Positions 1 through 6,001 of a stretch of DNA of 7,107 nucleotides are shown piece after piece (position 1 is the first letter of the stretch; every line of letters begins with the position of its first letter). Source of the DNA: Bacteroidia bacterium (GTDB lineage Bacteria > Bacteroidota > Bacteroidia > Bacteroidales > UBA12481); contig JAPLDV010000259.1 of assembly GCA_026391235.1 (NCBI GenBank), positions 1 to 7,107 of the forward strand, given 5' to 3'. The notes under the pieces were generated by a model. The model was not told the DNA's origin. It did not search any database and saw only the letters and a program-made list of their open reading frames with translations. The position numbers were made by a program, and so were the translations under genes.

Positions 1-1719
1 GATAATGAACACAACGGTCCAGAGCGCCGTCCAGGTATAGGTTGCAATTACGACACCCTTATCGCGGCGGGTAAACTCTTTTGTGGTCCCCATTACTTTC
101 CATCCTTTTACGGCATCTGCCTTAACCACATTAGTTTCCCCCTTGAGGGCATATTGCCCCCGATGAAGCATTTGATCCATATTAAAGGGTACTTTGCAGG
201 TTAGCAGTGAAACGATAAAATAAACCGTTGCAGCCGAGACCATGGCAATGAACCAGAACCATTGTCCGTTGACCGGAAAATCTTTGTAAACTGCGTTGAG
301 CACAATCCCGGAGGTGGCAGTAACGGCACCGGTTATCATGGCAGACCAGGCAGCGGCTGTGGTTCCTTTTTTCCAGTACAATCCCCCGATAATTGCTGCA
401 CCTGAACCGCCGACGAAAATTGCTCCCGAGATGGCCAGGAAAAGGAAAACTTTTTCGGTTTGCTGGAAGAGGACACTCAGGATAAAAATGGTAATTCCGA
501 CTCCCAATATCGAGAGTTTGAGATACTTCAGATGTTGTTTTTGTTCAAAAGGCTTTTTGCGGAGCGGCATAAGGCAATCCTGAATAAAGATGCTGCCCCA
601 GGAGTGCAGGTAGGTATTGTGGCAGGTTATGGCTGCGGCCAGCATGATTGCGGCAAATGCACCTTTGAACCCGATGGGAAGCAGGTAATTCAGAACCATC
701 GGAACCCGCAACTGGCTCTGCATGGCCTCGGTACCTGCACCTGACAGCGTGCCGTTAATTGAGTCGGCAACTGATTTAAAATCCGTATGATTAAAGATAG
801 TGTAAGCAACGATAGGAATAAACACCAGGAAGAGCCCCCATTGAGGGATGAGCCTCCAGTTAGTGAGCAGATCGGCCATCCTGGCTTCGTGGGCATTTTT
901 GGCGGCCACATTAAACGAGGAATTTCCCTGCCATGAGAGCTTGGTATAAACCAGTCCGAACATCCCGATAAAGAAGAACCATATATTAAAGTCCTGAACC
1001 TTACCTGATTTGAACGGATTTATCAATGAGGCATCCGTAGGTGCGGTGTCCATCGCCTGGGAAATGTGCGCCCAATCCACCTTAACAATCAATAGGATAA
1101 CAATGACAACAAAAACGATATTGATAAAAACTCCCTGTATAAAATCGGTAAACATTACGGCAATATGACCGCCTGTGAGAATAAAGAACAGCGGGATGGC
1201 CACCATCAGGGCAGTGACAATGATAAAAGTAACCGAATAGGGGCCGAAATAGCCGACCTCCGGGATTCCGCAATAGTAAATGAAAAACCGGGCGGTTACC
1301 GACGGGAAGATCACCATATTCACTAATCCCGATGTAAATGCCAGGAAGCCTGAGAAAATTCTGAAGCTCCTGCTATAGCGTACCTCAAAAAACTGTGCCA
1401 TGGTCATAACCCTGGTTTGCCGGTAACGATATACAACCCAACCGGTTACACTCAATGTAACCAGTATTATGGTCGTGAGCATCTCCCACCATCGGGCATT
1501 GAAACCGGCCGAATAGTTTTGCTCCATGGCTCCTACTACCGTAATCGCACCAAGTGCCGCTGTTCCCTGGAACATGGAGATGATGTACCTCCCTCCGGTC
1601 CGGCCCGTAGCCAGAAAGTCGGTAACACTCTTCATGAGCGTTTTGCTCAGAAACACAAAACCAACCATCAATGCTAAGAGCAGCAGCACGATCGACCAGT
1701 CTAATAAAGAGAGATTCAT
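1..1719 (-). CDS. Sodium:solute symporter (SSS/SLC5 family), C-terminus cut by window edge
   Basis: I translated this frame by hand on the minus strand from ATG at 1719. It stays open for 573 codons to the left edge, so the 3' end is missing. The product is strongly hydrophobic with about a dozen membrane segments, for example near residues 6-25, 79-97, 160-182, 193-213, 245-259, 292-308, 350-365, 401-417, 424-446, 455-475 and 487-507. Family-typical stretches are the loop after TM1 (TDFLATGRTGG, 33-43), SWQGNSSFNVAAKNAHEAR (262-280), the CHNTYLHSWGSIF region (366-378) and GLYWKKGTTAAAWSAMITG (446-464). SSS carriers couple inward Na+ flow to uptake of sugars, organic acids, amino acids or other solutes across the inner membrane; the substrate cannot be read from sequence. 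Its position downstream of two sugar phosphorylases suggests a sugar or glycoside. The start has no Shine-Dalgarno, only A-rich sequence. A long repeat-filled gap separates it from the GH130 gene, so it probably has its own promoter. Confidence 0.9.
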   Translation of the reverse strand, partial: MNLSLLDWSIVLLLLALMVGFVFLSKTLMKSVTDFLATGRTGGRYIISMFQGTAALGAITVVGAMEQNYSAGFNARWWEMLTTIILVTLSVTGWVVYRYRQTRVMTMAQFFEVRYSRSFRIFSGFLAFTSGLVNMVIFPSVTARFFIYYCGIPEVGYFGPYSVTFIIVTALMVAIPLFFILTGGHIAVMFTDFIQGVFINIVFVVIVILLIVKVDWAHISQAMDTAPTDASLINPFKSGKVQDFNIWFFFIGMFGLVYTKLSWQGNSSFNVAAKNAHEARMADLLTNWRLIPQWGLFLVFIPIVAYTIFNHTDFKSVADSINGTLSGAGTEAMQSQLRVPMVLNYLLPIGFKGAFAAIMLAAAITCHNTYLHSWGSIFIQDCLMPLRKKPFEQKQHLKYLKLSILGVGITIFILSVLFQQTEKVFLFLAISGAIFVGGSGAAIIGGLYWKKGTTAAAWSAMITGAVTATSGIVLNAVYKDFPVNGQWFWFIAMVSAATVYFIVSLLTCKVPFNMDQMLHRGQYALKGETNVVKADAVKGWKVMGTTKEFTRRDKGVVIATYTWTALWTVVFII

Positions 1720-1730
1720 AGTTTTATTTT

Positions 1731-1761
1731 AAAAGATAAGCACCAAAGAACAAAAAACAAA
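1731..1761 (-). promoter_or_regulatory. Candidate Bacteroidota-type promoter for the SSS symporter gene
   Basis: On the minus strand TTTG (1761-1758) is followed after exactly 19 nt by TATCTTTT (1738-1731). This matches the Bacteroidota sigma-ABfr consensus TTTG-N19-21-TAnnTTTG except for the last base. The -7 box ends 11 nt before the ATG, so the leader would be very short. The upstream half lies inside the arm of an AT-rich repeat that contains many TTTG words, so a chance match is a real possibility. Confidence 0.45.
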
Positions 1762-1979
1762 ACACAAATAAAAACCAAAAACCAAAAACCAAATCACAAA
1801 TAAAAACCAAATTCAAAAAAACAAAACACAAACCAGCATCATCCTAACTTTCTGCAAACTCAGAACCTTTGTTGTTGCTGGTTTGGTTTTTGAGTTTTGG
1901 GGTTTGTGATTTATTTGTTTTTTGATTTTTGATTTTTGGTGCTTATTTGTTATTTGGATATTGTGTTTTGGAATTTATC
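1736..1979. repeat. Long imperfect inverted repeat, A-rich arm / loop / T-rich arm (unit 1)
   Basis: This fills most of the 258-bp gap between the GH130 stop and the symporter start. Seen directly: an outer 12-bp inverted repeat (ATAAGCACCAAA at 1736-1747, TTTGGTGCTTAT at 1935-1946) and an inner perfect 10-bp stem (CAAACCAGCA at 1829-1838, TGCTGGTTTG at 1876-1885) enclosing a 37-nt loop (1839-1875). Between these, the left arm is almost only A, C and some T, and the right arm is almost only T, G and some A, so the arms are complementary in composition and partly in sequence. The right arm continues to 1979 and ends in TTGGAATTTATC, which overlaps the GH130 stop codon. Positions 1891-1924 match 3084-3117 at 33 of 34 bases, so this is a dispersed repeat. 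It could act as an RNA hairpin, a terminator-like structure or a small non-autonomous mobile element. Confidence 0.85.
1770..1790. repeat. Tandem heptamer AAAAACC x3
   Basis: Three perfect, adjacent copies of AAAAACC lie inside the left arm of the inverted repeat. They are flanked by related but imperfect words such as AAAAACC again at 1802-1808. They probably arose by slippage within the A-rich arm. Confidence 0.8.
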
Positions 1980-2934
1980 ATCCGCAATGTTGAATCAGCT
2001 CAGCAACAGTACTAACAGCCAATCCTACGCAGGTATCCGCTGCTCCGTAATAAACGAGAACCTCGCTTTCAGGTAATGCGTAACCATCAGAATCATATTG
2101 ATCCACGATGATTCCGCTCGGAAACACCACGTTCGGCACCTGTCCCGTTAACTCCCAGGGTTCGCGGGGTTCGAGAATGTTGTAGAAACCCCTCCTGATC
2201 ACTTTCGACGGATCATTCAGATCGAGGAGCATCACTCCGGCCTGGTAAATATTGGAGCTGCCAAAGTGAGTGGCCACGCCATGATAAATGTGAAGCCATC
2301 CCTGCCGGGTTTTTACCGGGGGCGGACCGGAGCCGATGAACTCATCCCAGTAATGAAACCGTCCGTTGCTCACCGGCGCTACCGGTGTCCAGTCGATGAG
2401 GTTATCCGATGACGAAAGCCAGATAGTGCTTCCGGATGTGGGGCCATTGTTGTGACATGCCTTGTTGGGCCTGTCGAGGCGCATATATTTGCTGCCGATC
2501 TTTTCCGGAAAGAGAACGCCGTTCCGGATGTCCTCGTCCGAGGTGATCCCCAAAAACCGGAATTCCTTAAAATCATCGGTCTGGCCCAATCCCAGTTGGC
2601 ACCCGGCATCCATATCCATCGCAAACATGATGTAATAAGTACCTTCCAGATAAGTGATCCGGGCATCATAAATGTGATAAACTTTATCCCTGACCTTCTC
2701 AATGCCCTTAAATTCAACTATTTTATTGTCGACGGTAAAATGAATGCCGTCGGGGCTCTCTGCCATCACCATAAAAGTTTCCCTCGAACGGCTCTGTGTA
2801 CGGACCATCATAAGGTATTTCTCGCCAAACTTAATGGCACCGGGGTTGAAAACAGAGGAACAATCGATCAGATGGGGTGGCATGTCCGGGACATCAGCAC
2901 GGGTGAGAATGGGGTTAATGGGGTGTCGTTTCAT
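1978..2934 (-). CDS. GH130 beta-mannoside phosphorylase family protein
   Basis: This 318-residue soluble protein has no signal peptide and looks cytoplasmic. The whole length reads as a GH130 five-bladed beta-propeller. Typical stretches are NPILTRADVP (7-16), VFNPGA (28-33), HIYDARITY (87-95), RNGVLFPEKIGSKYMRLDRP (137-156), GSGPPPVKTRQGWLHIYHGV (201-220), YQAGVMLLDLNDPSKVIRRG (230-249), VPNVVFPSG (266-274) and VLVYYGAADTCVGLA (292-306). Asp90 in YDAR is the expected catalytic acid. Arg155, Lys208 and His218 sit where basic residues bind phosphate in the phosphorylase members, which favours phosphorolysis over the hydrolytic GH130 beta-1,2-mannosidases; this assignment is from memory of the family. 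The reaction would be cleavage of beta-mannosyl linkages by phosphate, giving mannose-1-phosphate. At about 320 residues it is closer in size to the mannooligosaccharide or mannosyl-GlcNAc phosphorylases than to the longer mannosylglucose phosphorylases; the acceptor sugar is unresolved. No Shine-Dalgarno is present. The stop codon overlaps the edge of repeat unit 1. Confidence 0.92.
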   Translation of the reverse strand: MKRHPINPILTRADVPDMPPHLIDCSSVFNPGAIKFGEKYLMMVRTQSRSRETFMVMAESPDGIHFTVDNKIVEFKGIEKVRDKVYHIYDARITYLEGTYYIMFAMDMDAGCQLGLGQTDDFKEFRFLGITSDEDIRNGVLFPEKIGSKYMRLDRPNKACHNNGPTSGSTIWLSSSDNLIDWTPVAPVSNGRFHYWDEFIGSGPPPVKTRQGWLHIYHGVATHFGSSNIYQAGVMLLDLNDPSKVIRRGFYNILEPREPWELTGQVPNVVFPSGIIVDQYDSDGYALPESEVLVYYGAADTCVGLAVSTVAELIQHCG

Positions 2935-2961
2935 GAGATGATTTAATTACATAATACTTAT

Positions 2962-3131
2962 AAGCTCCAAACAACAATATCCAAAAAACAAATAAGCTCC
3001 AAAAATCAATAAAACAAAATCCAAACCAGCACTGGGATGATCTCCAACAATCTCTTTATCTAGGCAGTTCCTGGTTTGAGATTTGAGTTTTGGAGTTTGT
3101 GATTTATTTGTTTTTTGCATATTGGGATTTG
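2962..3131. repeat. Long imperfect inverted repeat, A-rich arm / loop / T-rich arm (unit 2)
   Basis: This occupies the 206-bp gap between the four-helix-bundle stop and the GH130 start. The inner core stem is CAAACCAG (3022-3029) against CTGGTTTG (3071-3078). A 21-nt outer segment at 2975-2995 matches the reverse complement of 3104-3124 at 20 of 21 bases, including the perfect 14-mer CAAAAAACAAATAA. CTCCAAAA (2997-3004) pairs with TTTTGGAG (3088-3095). Measured from the same stem position as unit 1, the loop (3032-3068) is also 37 nt. The right arm shares 33 of 34 bases with unit 1. No open reading frame of note lies in it. Confidence 0.85.
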
Positions 3132-3140
3132 TGGTTTAGT

Positions 3141-3491
3141 TTATTGCGATTTCAAAAGTATTGCAGATAATATTTTTTTCAGTTCTTCCGCTTCCTGCAT
3201 TAAGGATAGTCCTTCGTTTTGATATTTCTCATCGTTGGTTTCAACAATCAAACGTAACCAATAGTGGCTCTCCTTTGCTTCTTTCCTGCAAATCTTTATC
3301 CTCATTGTAAAATCTTTCTTGCTAAGTGCCTCATTTGCTTCAATATAATTCGCACCTACTGAACCTGACGAACGAACCACCTGTTTAGAATACTCTACGT
3401 TCGAAATATCCTTAACCAATCCCTTGATATACAAAGCAACTTGCTTAGCAAATTGAAAAGTCCTTTCTTCAAGATCGTAAATCTGGCTCAT
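3141..3491 (-). CDS. Four-helix-bundle protein (23S rRNA intervening-sequence protein family)
   Basis: This 116-residue protein is highly charged and predicted to be all-helical, with helices near residues 8-28, 33-55, 57-86 and 91-114. The family hallmark is clear: QVVRSSGSVGANYIEAN (37-53), equivalent to the usual R-x-x-GSI-x-N-x-x-E motif, followed by KEAKESHYWLRLI (70-82). Members are encoded in 23S rRNA intervening sequences of Leptospira and Coxiella, and are widespread as single genes in Bacteroidota. They are related to Avd, the pentameric helper that binds reverse transcriptase in diversity-generating retroelements. The role of stand-alone members is unknown, and RNA binding is an inference. 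The gene is visibly richer in A and T than the enzymes on either side. Its ATG overlaps the end of a repeat arm and there is no Shine-Dalgarno. Repeat arms in the same orientation flank it on both sides, as though it travels with the repeat. It has no obvious link to sugar metabolism and looks like an insertion between GH94 and GH130. Confidence 0.88.
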   Translation of the reverse strand: MSQIYDLEERTFQFAKQVALYIKGLVKDISNVEYSKQVVRSSGSVGANYIEANEALSKKDFTMRIKICRKEAKESHYWLRLIVETNDEKYQNEGLSLMQEAEELKKILSAILLKSQ

Positions 3492-3562
3492 GCTGGTTTG
3501 AATTTTGTTTTTTTGAATTTGGGTTTTATTTGTTATTTGTTTTTTGAGATTTGGAATTTATC
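3491..3562. repeat. Single T-rich repeat arm abutting the four-helix-bundle start (unit 3)
   Basis: The arm starts with TGCTGGTTTG (3491-3500), identical to the inner stem of unit 1 (1876-1885). It contains TTATTTGTTATTTG (3526-3539), identical to 1943-1956, and ends in TTGGAATTTATC (3551-3562), identical to 1968-1979. No partner A-rich arm lies immediately on the other side of the gene. Instead the T-rich arm of unit 2 (3071-3131) lies there in the same orientation, so the four-helix-bundle gene sits between direct repeats of the arm. One end provides the first base of its start codon, and the other end overlaps the GH94 stop codon. Confidence 0.8.
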
Positions 3563-5816
3563 CGAGGATCACTTCCACCCTGCAAATTTCTGACCCGGAT
3601 AACGGCAGCACGTTCCCATTCTGCCACACTCCATCCACACGGATCTCCTTAACACCCTTCTGCACCCCGCCGGGATTCAATACGTGAATAATATAGTGCG
3701 TTCCGCGGTGAACCCTTTCGATGGTGAACTCTTTCCAGGCTGATGGGATGACCGGATCGATGATAAGTCCGTCATAACCGGCCCTGACGCCGAAGATATA
3801 ATCGAGCACCACCCGGTACATCCAGGCTGCGGTGCCGGTTTGCCACGAGTGACTCGCCCTGCCGGCGGTTTCGTGCTCGTTGCTGGTAATATATTGAGAG
3901 TAAACGTAAGGCTCGGCATAGAAGGTGTCGGAATCAATACGGTTGGGAAGCATCTTCTTATAATAATCGAACGCCTCGTTTCCCCGCCCGAGCATGCACT
4001 CAGCCTGGATCAGCCAGGTTGTGGGATGACCGAAAATGGCTCCGTTTTCCTTTTTGCCCCATACACATCTGGTAACCAGACCGATATTCGGATCGATCTC
4101 GCGGTAGGCAGGGGTACATTTCTTCGGACCCTCAAAACTGTCGAGCTCCCGGCGGACACTATCGAGCGCGGCGAGCTGGCGGTTTTTGTCAAGTCCGGCC
4201 AAAACAGCCCAGGTTTGGGTATTGATAAAGATTTTGCCGTATGTATTGTCCTTGAGCAATCCGGTCAGCAGGTTAAGCATGGATACATAAAACATGCCGC
4301 CCCAAACACTTTCGCCGCCATCGGCACCTCCAATATAATCAAGGGTGTCGTTCCAATCTCCGCGGCCGAAAATGGGCAGACCATGTGCACCGAGATTGCC
4401 TTTGACAAAATTTACCACCGACATCAGATGATCCAGAACCGATCCCGGTTTGTTATCAGTGTAAGATTCAGTGAGTTCCAGAATTCCGAAATCGCCGGTT
4501 TCCTTTATGTAATCGGTAACCGCGAGGATAAACCATAGCGGGTCGTCACAATGTTTAGTGAACTCCCCCTGGCCATCGCCGTAAAAATGATGATAAACTT
4601 TACCGTCGCTCTGCATCTGGCGGGCCAGCATCAGAATACGGCTTTTGGCTTTCTCCGGGTCGGAAATCGTTATGGCGATGGTATCTTGTGAGGTATCCCG
4701 GAAACCGAAACCCCGGCCGATCCCCCAGTAATAGAAGCTCGTCACCCTTCCGATATCGAACGCCACCTTTGCCTGGTATGGCGACCAGCCGTTCATGAAC
4801 GTGTTGACGTCCTGATCTGAAGTTTGAACCTTTGTAAAGCTGAAATATTTATCCCAATACCTCCGGACCTCCTGAAACGCTTCCTCAACCTCCCTTACAT
4901 CTTTATACTTCAACACTTCAAACTTACTTGCACCTTGCGCCTTGAGCCTTGTGCCTTCAAAATTTGCCTTCGGGATCACCCCGAGCTGGAAAATAACATC
5001 CCTGGATTCCCCGGGTTCCAGTTCGATCTTTATCTGTAAGGCCCCGATGGTGTTGCCAAAGTCGGTATCCTTACTGCGCAGTGAACCGGCTTCCAGTGCC
5101 AGCGGATTGGTCTCGTTCCGGTAAAAGCCTATAAACTCCTCACGCACAGTTTCATAGCCAGTGATCGGATGGTTTACGGTAAAGAAAGCCCATTGGTCCC
5201 ACTCTTTATTCTCCTGCTGCTGGGTTCCGCGGGTTTGAGTTACCCAGTAAGTTTTTGTTGCGAAGAGAGTATTCAGGTCCTTATCCAGATGGGCCCGGTT
5301 GAAATGCTGATCGTCGCACTGGTTTATAAGGTCGACCAGTGCATGACCGAGGGCAAACTCAACATAGCCGGTGATTTTCAGGTGCCTTTTCCGGTCGGTA
5401 TTATTGGTTAATACTGATTTCCAAAGTTCCCGGTTATCGGTTCGCGGGACAAAAAAGAGCAGTTCCGACTGAATACCTTCGATTTCCGACTCCACCCTGG
5501 TATATCCGAAACCATGAGCCACCCGGTATTTTCCCAGATGTTTGCCGACGGGCTGCCAGGTGAGGCTCCACATTTCACCCGAATCCTGATCCTGAACGTA
5601 TATATATTTACCTGGCCGGTCGGCCGGCACATCGTTGATCCGGTAGCGGGTTATCCTGCCGTGGAGCGGGATCCGGTGGTAGCTGATACCGCCGCCGTTG
5701 GCCGAGATGGTTGAGAAGTATTCGTTGTTGTAAATGTAATTGATCCAGGGACGTGGAGTGGCCACATTATCAATAATATACTCTTTCCCGTCCGAAGAAA
5801 AATGGCCGTAATTCAT
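3558..5816 (-). CDS. GH94 disaccharide phosphorylase, cellobiose phosphorylase-like
   Basis: This 752-residue cytoplasmic enzyme has no signal peptide and begins MNYGHFSSDGKEYII. It resembles clostridial cellobiose phosphorylase throughout. The N-terminal beta-sandwich (about 1-270) holds TPRPWINYIYNNEYF, RITRYRINDVPAD and HGFGYTR. The alpha/alpha barrel (about 345-690) holds GIGRGFGFRDTSQD (365-378, sugar-binding Arg373 and Asp374), DDPLW (424-428), GRGDWND (484-490, with Asp487 the expected catalytic acid), His597 in GAIFGHPTTW and the phosphate-binding loop SWQTGTAAW (657-665 region). A short beta domain ends it. GH94 enzymes invert the anomeric centre and convert a beta-glucoside plus phosphate into alpha-glucose-1-phosphate plus the free acceptor sugar. 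The acceptor (glucose, gluconate, GlcNAc or other) is not decided here. ATG 5816 is chosen because the frame upstream, back to TTG 5930, is translated REP-like repeat and because cellobiose phosphorylases start at this point. The stop overlaps repeat unit 3. Together with GH130 it implies energy-saving phosphorolysis of imported sugars. Confidence 0.93.
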   Translation of the reverse strand: MNYGHFSSDGKEYIIDNVATPRPWINYIYNNEYFSTISANGGGISYHRIPLHGRITRYRINDVPADRPGKYIYVQDQDSGEMWSLTWQPVGKHLGKYRVAHGFGYTRVESEIEGIQSELLFFVPRTDNRELWKSVLTNNTDRKRHLKITGYVEFALGHALVDLINQCDDQHFNRAHLDKDLNTLFATKTYWVTQTRGTQQQENKEWDQWAFFTVNHPITGYETVREEFIGFYRNETNPLALEAGSLRSKDTDFGNTIGALQIKIELEPGESRDVIFQLGVIPKANFEGTRLKAQGASKFEVLKYKDVREVEEAFQEVRRYWDKYFSFTKVQTSDQDVNTFMNGWSPYQAKVAFDIGRVTSFYYWGIGRGFGFRDTSQDTIAITISDPEKAKSRILMLARQMQSDGKVYHHFYGDGQGEFTKHCDDPLWFILAVTDYIKETGDFGILELTESYTDNKPGSVLDHLMSVVNFVKGNLGAHGLPIFGRGDWNDTLDYIGGADGGESVWGGMFYVSMLNLLTGLLKDNTYGKIFINTQTWAVLAGLDKNRQLAALDSVRRELDSFEGPKKCTPAYREIDPNIGLVTRCVWGKKENGAIFGHPTTWLIQAECMLGRGNEAFDYYKKMLPNRIDSDTFYAEPYVYSQYITSNEHETAGRASHSWQTGTAAWMYRVVLDYIFGVRAGYDGLIIDPVIPSAWKEFTIERVHRGTHYIIHVLNPGGVQKGVKEIRVDGVWQNGNVLPLSGSEICRVEVILG

Positions 5817-5833
5817 GATGAAAAGTTTGGATG

Positions 5834-5841
5834 CGAAGATA
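5834..5841 (-). promoter_or_regulatory. Possible -7 element upstream of the GH94 gene
   Basis: On the minus strand TATCTTCG lies 17 nt before the chosen ATG and differs from the Bacteroidota -7 box TAnnTTTG at one base. No TTTG occurs at the expected -33 distance, so this is weak. If real, it lies between the REP-like repeats and the gene and would make GH94 independent of the UROD-like gene. Confidence 0.3.
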
Positions 5842-5903
5842 GGAAAAAGGAAACTCAGAGTAGCATCAGGGGGTCCCGGTGCAGAACTCCGTACAGCGTG
5901 AGG

Positions 5904-5995
5904 GGGTCCCGGCCTCCGCCGGGATGACAACGCTCTGCGCGGGCTTCAGTGTGCTTCCCTCGGAGCACTTGTCATCCCGACGAAGGTCGGGACCC
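5904..5995. repeat. Pair of REP-like palindromes in inverted orientation (BIME-like), plus a truncated third copy
   Basis: Copy A (5969-5995, plus strand) and copy B (5930-5904, minus strand) match at 24 of 27 bases and start TTGTCATCCCG. Each is itself a hairpin: TCCCGAC-GAAG-GTCGGGA at 5975-5992 and TCCCGGC-CTCC-GCCGGGA at 5907-5924. The two also face each other across 38 nt, so they could form one long stem. Within the spacer a smaller hairpin is possible (GTGCT 5951-5955, AGCAC 5964-5968). A truncated copy, GGGGGTCCCGG at 5869-5879, repeats 5902-5912. Copy A starts about 10 nt after the UROD-like stop and might stabilise or end that transcript, though no T-run follows. Elements of this kind are dispersed in many bacterial genomes and often yield false peptides such as SSRRRPGPP or HPDEGRDP. 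Confidence 0.85.
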
Positions 5996-6001
5996 GCTCA
6001 C

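Noticed and set aside
1739..1979. CRISPR array or integron attC site in the AT-rich gaps
   Set aside because: The repeats are inverted arms and heptamers with no regular spacers. There are no RYYYAAC/GTTRRRY attC-type boxes at the ends and no integrase or cas gene.
2452..2946. Plus-strand open frame of 164 codons
   Set aside because: It lies almost wholly antisense to GH130 with its conserved motifs. The product has no recognisable features.
3141..3491. A diversity-generating retroelement or toxin-antitoxin reading of the four-helix-bundle gene
   Set aside because: No reverse transcriptase, template/variable repeat pair or partner gene is visible in the window. The Avd relationship is at family level only.
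3840..4538. Plus-strand open frame of 232 codons
   Set aside because: It lies wholly antisense to conserved GH94 sequence and shows no recognisable domain, so it is a shadow frame.
5817..5930. Upstream extension of the GH94 coding frame to TTG 5930
   Set aside because: The extension is translated from a REP-like palindrome and low-conservation spacer. ATG 5816 begins the sequence that matches the known N-terminus of cellobiose phosphorylases.
5975..5992. Classical rho-independent terminator after the UROD-like gene
   Set aside because: The stem-loop is strong but no T-run follows on the minus strand, and the same hairpin is repeated nearby, so a REP-like element explains it better.
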